In this document: one piece after another, positions 18,151 through 25,399 of the stretch
How positions within the stretch are numbered: position 1 is the stretch's first letter
Layout of the letters: the number at the start of each line of letters is the position of its first letter
Source: Oscillospiraceae bacterium HV4-5-C5C
GTDB lineage: Bacteria > Bacillota > Clostridia > Saccharofermentanales > Fastidiosipilaceae
NCBI GenBank assembly: GCA_012034405.1
Contig: JAAVLZ010000013.1
Coordinates: 31,588-95,587, forward strand
Length of the DNA stretch: 64,000 bases
Reading direction: 5' to 3'
The notes under the pieces: model-generated
Told to the model about the DNA's origin: nothing
Seen by the model: only the letters and a program-made list of their open reading frames with translations
Databases searched by the model: none
Translations under genes and position numbers: made by a program

Positions 18151-19317
18151 TTACCTGACTAGACCGGAGCCGGCCACGGCCTGGCAGGCTTCAGCCAGCA
18201 CGGCTTCATCCTGTACCAGGGCCATTCTGACGTACCCTTCTCCAGACGGGCCAAAGGCGCTGCCGGGGGTGACCAGGACGCCGCTCTGGCTGAAGAGCTC
18301 CAGCGCAAAGGCTTCTGAGCTGGTAAAGCCGTCGGGGATTGCGGCCCATACAAACATGGTGGACCGGGGTCGGCTGACCGGCCAGCCAGCTTGAGTCAGG
18401 CCGTCACAAAGGACTGCGGCCCGGCTGGCATAGGCTTGCCGGGTCAGGCTGACGCTGCTTTGATCCCCGCTGACAGCGGCAATCGCGGCTTGCTGAATCG
18501 GCAGAAACATGCCGTAATCCAAATTGGATTTCAGCCGTTTCATTTCCGCTATCATGTCGGCGTTACCCAGGCAAAAACCAATCCGCGCGCCGGCCAGACC
18601 GTAGGTCTTGGATAAGGAATTAAATTCCACCCCCAGCTCCCGCGCGCCGGGATAGGACAGGAAACTCCTGCCCTGACTGCCGTCAAAAATTAATTCGCTA
18701 TAGGCATTGTCATGAGCGATCAAGATATTGTAAGTCCTGGCAAACTCAATCAGTTCCTGATAAAAGGAAGGCGGCGCCAGCGCGGTAGTGGGATTATTGG
18801 GGTAAGACACGACCATCAGCCGGGCCTTTCTGGCTACCGCTGTGGGGATATCCCGCAGCTGGATCACATAATCGTATTCCGGCCGCAGGGGCATATAGGC
18901 TAACTGGGCGCCGGCCAGTCTGGGGCCGTCCGCAAAAATGGGGTAACAGGGATCCGGCACCAGGACGGTGTCGCCCGGATCAATCAGCGCCAGGGCCAGG
19001 TGCGCCAGGCCATCCTGTGAACCCATTAAGGACAGAATTTCATGCTCGGGATCCAGGGTAACCTGATAACGCCGGCGGTACCACCCGGCCACTGCCTGCC
19101 GCAGCTGAGGACGGTCGTTGATCGCGTAAACATATTGTTCCGGGTCAGCGGCCGCCTGGGACAGGGCGGCCATGACATGGGGCGCCGGCGGGATATTGGG
19201 CGTTCCCACACTTAAATCTATGACCGGAAAACCTGCAGCCTGCCGCTGATGTTTGAGCAGGGATAGTTTAGTAAAAATGCCTTCCGCAAATTGCTGCATA
19301 CGCAAGCTTGACTCCAT
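18151..19317 (-). CDS. Class I/II pyridoxal-phosphate aminotransferase (DapL/alanine aminotransferase-like)
   Basis: A 388-residue fold-type I aminotransferase. The PLP lysine is K237 in SLSKTYGLAGARIGF. Other hallmarks are GSQDGLAH (99-106, phosphate cup), PNNPT (173-177), and D203/Y206 in HDNAYSELIFDG, where D203 contacts the pyridine ring. The pattern resembles LL-diaminopimelate aminotransferase and related Asp/Ala enzymes, but the substrate is uncertain. It sits upstream of, and co-oriented with, the amino acid ABC operon, separated by about 130 bp that hold that operon's promoter. The leader contains a terminator-like hairpin. Confidence 0.88.
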   Translation of the reverse strand: MESSLRMQQFAEGIFTKLSLLKHQRQAAGFPVIDLSVGTPNIPPAPHVMAALSQAAADPEQYVYAINDRPQLRQAVAGWYRRRYQVTLDPEHEILSLMGSQDGLAHLALALIDPGDTVLVPDPCYPIFADGPRLAGAQLAYMPLRPEYDYVIQLRDIPTAVARKARLMVVSYPNNPTTALAPPSFYQELIEFARTYNILIAHDNAYSELIFDGSQGRSFLSYPGARELGVEFNSLSKTYGLAGARIGFCLGNADMIAEMKRLKSNLDYGMFLPIQQAAIAAVSGDQSSVSLTRQAYASRAAVLCDGLTQAGWPVSRPRSTMFVWAAIPDGFTSSEAFALELFSQSGVLVTPGSAFGPSGEGYVRMALVQDEAVLAEACQAVAGSGLVR

Positions 19318-19350
19318 GAGTTAGCCTCCTGTCGCGGTATGATGCGCCGC

Positions 19351-19386
19351 ACAAAATAAAAGGACCTGCAGTCGGGCTGAGATCCT
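19351..19386 (-). terminator. Terminator-like hairpin in the aminotransferase leader
   Basis: On the minus strand AGGATCT (from 19386) pairs with AGGTCCT, extended by a CAG/CTG stem with a bulge, and is followed by TTTTATTTT. It lies between the promoter-like element at 19403-19430 and the start codon at 19317. It could be an attenuator, or could end a transcript coming from further upstream. Confidence 0.45.
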
Positions 19387-19402
19387 GTTTGAGAATAACT
19401 AT

Positions 19403-19430
19403 ATTATACCTTTAAAAATTTGCTTTTTAA
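19403..19430 (-). promoter_or_regulatory. Possible aminotransferase promoter
   Basis: On the minus strand TTAAAA (19430-19425) and TATAAT (19408-19403) are separated by 16 bp. The -10 is perfect; the -35 is weak. Confidence 0.45.
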
Positions 19431-19772
19431 GACGAGCGATATATTGGTAGCTTTTCTTTCAGTTTATCTCACGAATGAAAGCGGTGCAGCGGGGCTGATC
19501 TGCCGGTGAACAGGCGCCCGGCCGCCCTTTTTATGGCACTTAAAGGCGGATATGTGAAAGATGTATCAATAAAAGTTTCATAAATTTACAAAAACGGAGG
19601 GAACAAAAAACGGTTCCGACCTCGGCTGCGAAGCGGCTGCCGGCGATATATGCCCTGAATATGCACATAATGCCAAAAAGCAGTCCCTAAAAAGGACTTG
19701 ATGCCGATAAGATGATAAAACATAAAATGACGGAGAAAAGGAAGAAAAATTCAAAGTTAGCCTATTTGTCAA

Positions 19773-19801
19773 TTGACGCGTCTCCACGCGGATTATATAC
19801 T
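19773..19801 (+). promoter_or_regulatory. Strong promoter driving the structured RNA candidate
   Basis: TTGACG (19773-19778) and TATACT (19796-19801) are separated by exactly 17 bp, close to the sigma-A consensus. No coding frame follows for more than 600 bp, so the product should be an untranslated RNA starting near 19807-19809. The preceding 19431-19772 is AT-rich and shows nothing else I can name. Confidence 0.65.
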
Positions 19802-19806
19802 CAGCT

Positions 19807-20152
19807 CAGTTCTTCTGCTTGGAGAACTGGCAGGAACGGTTAAGAGACTGAAATAACCAAGCCTGAACAAGCGGCGGTCCGGCTTCAATGGGGAGAGGAC
19901 CGGACAGGGGGCGCCAGCTTGCAAGATTCCTGATCATCTGCCGCTTTTGTTTGCGCGAGCGGTCTGAGACTACCTTTCGGGGGAGGGGTGCTCTCATCAG
20001 ATAACCGGCCTGACTTCGGGGTATCCTGAAGCAGGACAGGCAATCAGGCGCTTCAGTCTACTTAACAAACCTGCAGCAAACCCAATCTTTCTCCTTTTAT
20101 ATCGTTCTGCTGGCAGTCGTCCCGGAGCTCTTACAGGCTCCGGGACGACTGC
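19807..20152 (+). ncRNA. Structured RNA candidate of unrecognised family
   Basis: No convincing coding frame spans this stretch. Predicted helices, found by eye: hairpin 19807-19813/19823-19829; GCAGG 19830-19834 with CCTGC 20070-20074; a 14-bp long-range helix 19839-19852 with 20052-20066 (one bulged A); AAGCGGC 19869-19875 with 19940-19946; CGGTCC 19875-19880 with 19897-19902; TGAGA 19965-19969 with TCTCA 19992-19996; ACCTTTC 19972-19978 with 19983-19989; GCCTGA 20008-20013 with 20044-20049; CTTCGGG 20014-20020 with 20025-20031. Two helices need G-T pairs that only work as G-U on the plus strand, matching the promoter direction. The 16-bp hairpin at 20113-20152 may mark the 3' end. It does not look like RNase P, tmRNA or 6S RNA to me. 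Confidence 0.5.
20113..20152 (+). terminator. 16-bp perfect hairpin at the end of the RNA candidate
   Basis: GCAGTCGTCCCGGAGC (20113-20128) and GCTCCGGGACGACTGC (20137-20152) pair perfectly with an 8-nt loop. Only a weak T-rich stretch (TGTCTCT) follows, so termination is likely but not certain. Confidence 0.55.
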
Positions 20153-20201
20153 TGTCTCTGGGTTCAGATCCGGCCGCCGGTGCCTGAGCTTTAGAGATGG
20201 C

Positions 20202-20230
20202 TTGCTCAAAATCAAATGATCTGCTAGTAT
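20202..20230 (+). promoter_or_regulatory. Promoter of the SRP RNA
   Basis: TTGCTC (20202-20207) and TAGTAT (20225-20230) with a 17-bp spacer. The start is expected at about 20237-20241, just before the first paired bases of the RNA. Confidence 0.65.
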
Positions 20231-20240
20231 AGTTTTTCAC

Positions 20241-20393
20241 GGGGAAGTTCTCCCTGCTCTGGTACCGGCTCCGGGCCCTGTGCGATATGGCCCGCGAACC
20301 CTGTCAGGTCCGGAAGGAAGCAGCAGTAAGCGGTCACCCATATGTGCTGCAGTTCAGTCTGGGGTCGGTATCAGAGCAGAGGGCGCTTCTTTT
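20241..20393 (+). ncRNA. ffs: Signal recognition particle RNA (short 4.5S type)
   Basis: The RNA scaffold of the signal recognition particle, which binds Ffh and targets nascent membrane proteins. The universally conserved domain IV motif GGTCCGGAAGGAAGCAGC lies at 20307-20324. The 5' end (GAAG, CCCTGCTCTGG) pairs with the 3' end (TCAGAGCAGAGGG, CTTC), closing a single rod of about 150 nt. The 5' promoter leaves no room for an Alu domain, so this is the short form. A T-tract at 20387-20395 ends the transcript. Position just before dnaX matches Bacillus scr-dnaX. Exact ends are approximate. Confidence 0.92.
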
Positions 20394-20426
20394 TTGCTAT
20401 ACTCGACTTGGTAAGGAGGCAGAAGC

Positions 20427-22304
20427 ATGGCGTTATACCGTGAGTGGCGGCCGTTGACTTTTGATCAGGTCGTTGAACAGGAGCATATTGTGGGACCGCT
20501 GAAACAAGCGGTTATCAGCGGCGATATCGCTCACGCCTATTTGTTTACCGGCACCCGGGGCACCGGTAAAACGACCATGGCCAAAATTTTAGCCCGGGCG
20601 GTCAACTGCCTGCAGCCGCAGGCTGGCAATCCGTGCAATACCTGTGAGATTTGCCGGGGGATCCTGGACGGCACGCTGCTGGATGTGGCGGAAATTGACG
20701 CCGCCTCTAACAACTCGGTGGATAATATTCGCCAGATAACAGAAGAAATTGTTTTCCTGCCTACCAAAGCAAAATATAAGGTTTATATCATTGATGAGGT
20801 CCATATGCTTTCCAGCGGGGCCTTCAATGCTTTGCTGAAAACCCTGGAGGAACCGCCGGCTCATGTTATTTTTATTCTGGCGACAACAGAACCGCAGCGG
20901 ATCCCTGCTACCATTTTGTCCCGCTGCCAGCGCTTTGATTTCAGGCGGATCACCTTAGGCGGCTTGAGCCGCCGTCTGCGCCAGATTGCGCAGCAGGAGC
21001 AGATCAAAATCGATGACGACGCGGTCCATGAAATAGCCTTGCTGGCTGACGGCGCTATGCGCGATGCCATCAGCCTGCTGGATCAAGCCAAGACCAGCTT
21101 TCCGGAAGGCGCGACCGGCGCGGATATCCTGAGCATGACCGGGCAGGTCAGCCGGAGTTTTTTGGCCGAACTGGCGGAGCATCTCTGTCAGGGTGAAGCC
21201 ATGGCTGTGCTGCAGCAGGTGGATCAGCTCTTGGCGCAGGGACAGGATATGGTGCGCTTTGCTCACAATCTGGCCGCCTTTTACCGGGATCTCCTGGTTT
21301 GTGCCGTGGTGAGAGACAGCCGCAAACCCTCGGAAACCACCTTAACAGAGCTGGTGCACGCGAACAGCGAAGATCTGGCGCGCATGCAGACCGTCGCCGC
21401 AAGGTACCGGCAGGAAGACCTGATCCGCTACATCCGCCAGCTGGCTGAACTGTTGTCTGACCTGCGCTGGTCAACCAATCCGCGCACCTTGCTGGAGCTA
21501 AGCCTGCTCAAGCTGATGGCACCGACCGCGGCAGAACCGGCCGGGGTTCAGCTATCTGCGGCTGCGGCAGCCGGGGCAGCAGGCTCCCGGAATCAGCCTG
21601 TGACCGCAAACCCGTCGTCCGCAGCTGCTTTGCAGCGCGAAGCCACTGCGCCCGCGCCGCCTGACCGCACAGATGGCCTGGCGGGGGCTGTCGCGGCAGC
21701 CGTGCTGGAAACTGATCCAGGACCGGTTCCGATAGCTGAATTGAAACCTGCGGCGGCCAATGCCAGGCCTTTGACGGAACACCTGCCCCCTCTGCCGCAA
21801 CCCGGGCCACAGGCAGGCGTCGCGTCTGCCGCGGCTCCCGGATCAGCTAGCGCGGCTCCCGCGCCTGCCGCGGCTCCGCTCTCACCTGACCTGGCGCGTG
21901 AGGCCGCCCAGAGGGCCAAAGAGGGCCAGGATCGCTGGCCGGAGATCCTGGAGCGACTGCGGCAGCAGGACATGTTCAGCTACCTCTTTGCCCGGCGCGC
22001 TCAGGTGGAGGCGGAGGCGGATTTGCTGGTACTCTACTTTGCCAAGCAAGAAAAAGCTAATTATAATGTATTCACGACCAGCCGCGGTCAGGAACCTCTG
22101 CTCAGGGCGGTCAGAGAGACCTTAGGTCATCCGCTGCGGCTGGCTTTCAGAGTCAGGGAGCAGGCCGGGCCCCGGCCGGACAGCGAACGATCTGAAACGG
22201 AAGCAGGGTTGGCGTGGCTGAACCGGCTGACGCAGGCCGCTCAGGCGCTGGGTATACCGGTCGACCGGTCAGAAGCGGAGCCTGAGGAAGAACAAAAATC
22301 TTAG
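20427..22304 (+). CDS. dnaX: DNA polymerase III subunits gamma/tau
   Basis: The clamp-loader ATPase that loads the beta clamp and, through tau, couples polymerase to helicase. It is 625 residues. Walker A GTRGTGKT is at 42-49, the zinc module is C61, C70, C73 and C76, and Walker B with VYIIDEVHML is near 119-128. The arginine-finger SRC motif is in ILSRCQRFDF. Residues about 375-500 form a long Ala/Pro/Gly-rich linker, then a tau-specific C-terminal domain. I see no A-rich slippery site, so gamma may not be made by frameshifting. TAAGGAGG precedes the ATG. It heads the dnaX-ybaB-recR operon. Confidence 0.96.
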   Translation: MALYREWRPLTFDQVVEQEHIVGPLKQAVISGDIAHAYLFTGTRGTGKTTMAKILARAVNCLQPQAGNPCNTCEICRGILDGTLLDVAEIDAASNNSVDNIRQITEEIVFLPTKAKYKVYIIDEVHMLSSGAFNALLKTLEEPPAHVIFILATTEPQRIPATILSRCQRFDFRRITLGGLSRRLRQIAQQEQIKIDDDAVHEIALLADGAMRDAISLLDQAKTSFPEGATGADILSMTGQVSRSFLAELAEHLCQGEAMAVLQQVDQLLAQGQDMVRFAHNLAAFYRDLLVCAVVRDSRKPSETTLTELVHANSEDLARMQTVAARYRQEDLIRYIRQLAELLSDLRWSTNPRTLLELSLLKLMAPTAAEPAGVQLSAAAAAGAAGSRNQPVTANPSSAAALQREATAPAPPDRTDGLAGAVAAAVLETDPGPVPIAELKPAAANARPLTEHLPPLPQPGPQAGVASAAAPGSASAAPAPAAAPLSPDLAREAAQRAKEGQDRWPEILERLRQQDMFSYLFARRAQVEAEADLLVLYFAKQEKANYNVFTTSRGQEPLLRAVRETLGHPLRLAFRVREQAGPRPDSERSETEAGLAWLNRLTQAAQALGIPVDRSEAEPEEEQKS

Positions 22305-22370
22305 AACAGGTGCCAGGCTGGCTGTCAAGCCGGTGTGACCCTGAGTATCGATTAAGGATGGTTATCAGAT

Positions 22371-22709
22371 ATGGCAAGAAGAAACATGGGAATGGGCGGT
22401 TTTCCCGGCGGCAACATGAACCAGTTGCTGCAGCAGGCTCAGAAAATGCAAAAAGACATGGCTAAGGCCCAGGAGGAGCTGGCCAATATGGTGGTTGAGG
22501 CCAGCAGCGGCGGCGGTCTGGTGACCTGCCGCATGAACGGCGAACATCAGCTGACTGAACTGCAGATTAATCCTGAGGCCCTGAATGCTGAGGATGCGGA
22601 AATGCTGCAGGACGCGATTATCACCGCGGTCAATGAGGCCAGCCACAAGCTCGCCGCCGCCAGTGAGGAAAAACTGGGGCAGTTTGGTGCTCTGGCCAAG
22701 GGGCTTTGA
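22371..22709 (+). CDS. YbaB/EbfC nucleoid-associated protein
   Basis: A small DNA-binding protein, 112 residues, that forms tweezer-like dimers and is usually encoded between dnaX and recR, as here. The Gly/Met-rich start is followed by MNQLLQQAQKMQKDMAKAQEEL and the conserved core VEASSGGGLVTCRMNGEHQL with INPEAL. The stop lies 2 bp before the recR ATG, so the two are probably co-translated. AAGGATGG lies before the ATG at slightly long spacing. Confidence 0.93.
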   Translation: MARRNMGMGGFPGGNMNQLLQQAQKMQKDMAKAQEELANMVVEASSGGGLVTCRMNGEHQLTELQINPEALNAEDAEMLQDAIITAVNEASHKLAAASEEKLGQFGALAKGL

Positions 22710-22711
22710 GT

Positions 22712-23314
22712 ATGCCGGCCTTTCCGCCCGCTATCCATAAATTGGTGTCTCAGCTGGCTTCGTTGCCGGGTATCGGCCAAAAAAGCGCTCAAAGGCTGGC
22801 GTTTTATATCCTGAGTCAGCCGGCTGATTACGCCAGTCAGCTGTCAGCGGCTATTTCTCTGGCCCGGCAGGACGTAGCTCTGTGTTCCGAGTGCTTTAAC
22901 CTGACTGAGACCGATCCCTGTGAAATTTGCCGGGATGAAGGCCGCAATCATCATACAATCTGTGTGGTTGAAAGTCCGGCGGATGTCGCCGCGATGGAAC
23001 GGACCCGGGAATATGACGGGCTGTATCATGTCCTGCATGGCGCCATTAATCCTATGCAAAATATCGGCCCGGAGAACCTGCGGCTCAAAGAGCTGCTGAC
23101 CCGTCTGACCCGGCATCCGGAGGTCGATGAGGTTATCCTGGCTACAAATGCGACGGTGGAAGGGGAGGCCACAGCCATGTACCTGGCCCGGCTGATCAAA
23201 CCCAGCGGGATTAAAACCACCCGGATAGCACACGGGATACCCATGGGTACTAACCTGGAATATGCGGATGAAGTGACCCTGGGACGGGCTTTGGCAGGCC
23301 GCCAGCAATTATAG
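22712..23314 (+). CDS. recR: Recombination protein RecR
   Basis: RecR works with RecF and RecO to load RecA on gapped DNA. It is 200 residues from the ATG at 22712, which has AAGGGG 8 nt upstream; an in-frame TTG at 22706 overlapping the ybaB stop is less likely. The helix-hairpin-helix is LASLPGIGQKSAQRLAFY (about 15-32). The zinc finger is C58, C61, C70 and C73. The Toprim domain starts near 82 with TICVVESPADVAAMERT, and the C-terminal Walker-B-like region follows. It is the last gene of the dnaX operon. Confidence 0.96.
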   Translation: MPAFPPAIHKLVSQLASLPGIGQKSAQRLAFYILSQPADYASQLSAAISLARQDVALCSECFNLTETDPCEICRDEGRNHHTICVVESPADVAAMERTREYDGLYHVLHGAINPMQNIGPENLRLKELLTRLTRHPEVDEVILATNATVEGEATAMYLARLIKPSGIKTTRIAHGIPMGTNLEYADEVTLGRALAGRQQL

Positions 23315-23340
23315 ACAGCCGGCTGCCGGATCGGCATTGA

Positions 23341-23367
23341 GCCGGGGGCTTTGACCCGGCCGTTTTT
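23341..23367 (+). terminator. Terminator of the dnaX-ybaB-recR operon
   Basis: GCCGGG (23341-23346) and CCCGGC (23355-23360) form the stem, followed by CGTTTTT. Confidence 0.65.
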
Positions 23368-23569
23368 GGAGATTTAGCCGGATTTAAGGCCACCAGAGCC
23401 GCAAGGCTTTGGCAGGGAGCTGAACCGCTTGCTGAGCGGAAGCTTGGTCAAAAAGACAAATAATCGACAATATAATAAATGATAACCGTTCTTTTGTCAG
23501 GAACTGAAGCGACATATCGCCGGATATTTAATCGAGAGAATTAATTCAAATAAAATTAACAATTATTCA

Positions 23570-23598
23570 TTGAAATCTGTCTGTCACTAAATTATTAT
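23570..23598 (+). promoter_or_regulatory. Promoter of the MarR-family gene
   Basis: TTGAAA (23570-23575) and TATTAT (23593-23598) lie 17 bp apart in an AT-rich stretch. About 100 nt of leader with two hairpins follow. The rest of the 23368-23569 gap shows an AT-rich region and an isolated TATAAT (23471-23476) but no convincing second promoter. Confidence 0.65.
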
Positions 23599-23618
23599 GA
23601 GATAAAGATTACTCCTAA

Positions 23619-23684
23619 TAGTAAGGTGGAAAATATGCTAATTCTGCCACCTTCACTACTATCACACCTTCAGGTTAGGGTGTG
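23619..23684 (+). promoter_or_regulatory. Two leader hairpins upstream of the MarR-family gene
   Basis: TAGT-AAGGTGG (23619-23629) pairs with CCACCTT-C-ACTA (23647-23657), and CACACC (23663-23668) pairs with GGTGTG (23679-23684). They lie in the 5' UTR just before the SD GAAAGGA. They could affect translation or mRNA stability; no ligand-binding fold is recognised. Confidence 0.4.
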
Positions 23685-23701
23685 GAGAAAGGACGGACAA
23701 G

Positions 23702-24499
23702 ATGACCTCGCATTTTGACTCGAGTTTCAGTAATGAATCCGCGCCGGCTCCACGGAGCGGCAATAAGCATAAGGTCTTCCATTCCAAGATGACGGATGCC
23801 TATGCAATCAGTGAATTAGGTGTTGAGGAACCGGAAAAAACCAATGACACCTATTTTGAAGATCTGCTGGTGCAGACCCTGGGTGAGATCAACGTGATGT
23901 TTGAAAAGGTTGTGCACACGTTCTACGCGCCGTACGGGCTGACCTTTGTGCAGATTCCGGTTTTGATGACCTTGTTTAAAAATGGCCCGATGACCGTTTC
24001 GCAGCTGGGACGGACGCTGGAAATCGGTTCCAGCAATATTACGCCCCTGTGCAAAAGATTGGAAAAGGCCGGCCTGGTGACCCGCAACCGGGATACCGTT
24101 GATCAACGGGTGGTTTACATCAATATCACGGATCACGCGCGCAATATTCTGCATAAAATCAGCATGGAGATCCGCAACAGTATTAAGGTGCAGCTGCTCA
24201 ATCAGGAACAGCAGGACGCGGTCATTAAAGGGATGGAACTGCTGAAAGCTTATATGGGAGCTTTATTGGAATCTAATACCGTCGTGAAGGCCGCTAAACC
24301 CAAGCCCAAGCCCGGCCGGGTTGGCCGGCCCCGTCAAAAAGCCACCCCTACGCCGGAAGAACTGGCCCAGATGGGGTCCATTTTTACGCCGGCGGATGAA
24401 GGGGAAGCTTTAGATGAGGCTGAGGATCCGGATGAGCTGTCAGCCGCGGCTGACCTTGACAGCGAGACGGAAGATGAAGAACCTGATCTGGAGCCCTGA
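23702..24499 (+). CDS. MarR-family regulator with AT-hook-like motif and acidic tail
   Basis: The winged helix-turn-helix occupies about 55-190 (MTVSQLGRTLEIGSSNITPL; wing with RNRDTVDQRVVYINIT). Normal MarR proteins have about 150 residues; this one has 265. It adds 50 N-terminal residues and a tail with a Lys/Pro/Gly/Arg stretch, KPKPKPGRVGRPRQK (199-213), that resembles an AT-hook (core GRP flanked by basic residues). An Asp/Glu-rich end (232-265) follows. The AT-hook would add minor-groove binding. The effector and targets are unknown, and no efflux or stress gene is adjacent. It has its own promoter and a strong terminator, so it is monocistronic. Confidence 0.87.
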   Translation: MTSHFDSSFSNESAPAPRSGNKHKVFHSKMTDAYAISELGVEEPEKTNDTYFEDLLVQTLGEINVMFEKVVHTFYAPYGLTFVQIPVLMTLFKNGPMTVSQLGRTLEIGSSNITPLCKRLEKAGLVTRNRDTVDQRVVYINITDHARNILHKISMEIRNSIKVQLLNQEQQDAVIKGMELLKAYMGALLESNTVVKAAKPKPKPGRVGRPRQKATPTPEELAQMGSIFTPADEGEALDEAEDPDELSAAADLDSETEDEEPDLEP

Positions 24500-24548
24500 A
24501 GCTGCAGCTTCGGAGCCCGTTTGAGCTGGCTCTTCAGAATGACTGATG

Positions 24549-24588
24549 GCAGTCTGTCTGGACGTACGTCCGGACAGACTGCTTTTTT
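24549..24588 (+). terminator. Strong terminator of the MarR-family gene
   Basis: A 15-bp stem (24549-24563 with 24568-24582, one G-T pair) with loop GTAC, followed by six T residues. Confidence 0.92.
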
Positions 24589-24669
24589 GCGGGCTGGCCG
24601 GATGTTCACCCGGCTCTTTTAGGTTTAAAATGAACGAGCTGAGTTTTGTTAAAGAAAGAGGCTGCTATT

Positions 24670-25218
24670 ATGGCTGAACAATACTATGAACTTCATGTCG
24701 CCGGGCTGACCCGTCAGCTGCCGGTCATGCCGATCAGTGAGGACACCGCTATTGCCGGCTTTGTTATCCTGGGTGATACGGAAATCGTGACTGCCGTGGC
24801 GCCTGAGCTGAACGCCAAATTGCCGCCCTGCGATATCCTGGTAACGGCTGAAGCCAAGGGCATCCCGCTGGTAGCGGAAATGGCGCGCCTGCTGGGACAT
24901 AAGCGTTATGTAGTGGCCCGTAAGGGTATGAAGCTTTATATGGAAGATCCGCTGATTGTGGATGTGGATTCCATCACCACTGCCGCCCACCAGAAACTAT
25001 ATCTGGATGGTAAGGACGCGGCGCGGATGAAGGGCCGCCGGGTAGCGATTATTGATGATGTGATCTCAACCGGCGAATCACTCAGAGCCCTGGAGGAGCT
25101 GGTAAACACCGCTGGCGGCCAGATTGTGGCCAGGGCTGCCATTCTGGCGGAGGGTGAAGCCATTGACCGGCCGGATATTGTCTACCTGGAGCCGCTGCCG
25201 CTCATTCCGCTTAAATGA
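24670..25218 (+). CDS. Purine phosphoribosyltransferase (adenine/xanthine type)
   Basis: Type I phosphoribosyltransferase that condenses a purine base with PRPP in salvage. The chosen ATG at 24670 follows AAAGAGG and gives 182 residues; a TTG at 24646 is in frame but lacks an SD. The PRPP-binding motif VAIIDDVISTGES is at 125-137. Other features are ILVTAEAKGIPLVAEMARLLG (57-77), the flexible loop RKGMKLYMED, and an APRT-like C-terminus. It is closer to APRT/XPRT than to HPRT by pattern, but the exact base is uncertain. It is a single gene followed by two large hairpins. Confidence 0.87.
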   Translation: MAEQYYELHVAGLTRQLPVMPISEDTAIAGFVILGDTEIVTAVAPELNAKLPPCDILVTAEAKGIPLVAEMARLLGHKRYVVARKGMKLYMEDPLIVDVDSITTAAHQKLYLDGKDAARMKGRRVAIIDDVISTGESLRALEELVNTAGGQIVARAAILAEGEAIDRPDIVYLEPLPLIPLK

Positions 25219-25233
25219 AAACCGCCTGAAACG

Positions 25234-25267
25234 GGCAGACCGGTTCCGGGCAGGGTACCGGTCTGCC
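25234..25267 (+). terminator. Hairpin after the phosphoribosyltransferase gene
   Basis: GGCAGACCGGT (25234-25244) and ACCGGTCTGCC (25257-25267) pair perfectly around 12 nt. No T-tract follows. Confidence 0.5.
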
Positions 25268-25298
25268 TAAATAGAAATGTTCATCTGCTGCTATTTAC

Positions 25299-25356
25299 AA
25301 ACCGCTCTCAGGGGCCACGCCGGAGATATGGCCGGCGCGGCCCCTGAGAGCGGTTT
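25299..25356. terminator. 18-bp hairpin between convergent genes
   Basis: AAACCGCTCTCAGGGGCC (25299-25316) and GGCCCCTGAGAGCGGTTT (25339-25356) pair perfectly, with further CGCCGG/CCGGCG pairing inside. TTTTG follows on the plus side, suiting a shared or bidirectional terminator. Confidence 0.75.
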
Positions 25357-25399
25357 TGACGGGGAACGCAGCTTGCGGTGTGAACCTAGCCGCGGAAGT

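Noticed and set aside
19975..20005. Minus-strand CTGATGAG ... GAAA resembling a hammerhead ribozyme core
   Set aside because: The stem II between the two core boxes does not form next to GAAA, and no stems I and III or cleavage site are seen.
19807..20152. The structured RNA as RNase P, tmRNA or 6S RNA
   Set aside because: No GAGGAAAGTC-type RNase P core, no tRNA-like ends with CCA or tag frame for tmRNA, and a 5' hairpin plus multi-branch layout unlike 6S. A model search is still needed.
20427..22304. dnaX translational frameshift making gamma
   Set aside because: No A AAA AAG-type slippery sequence was seen in the linker region.
22706..22711. TTG start for recR overlapping the ybaB stop
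   Set aside because: The SD AAGGGG lies too close to it; the ATG at 22712 has proper spacing.
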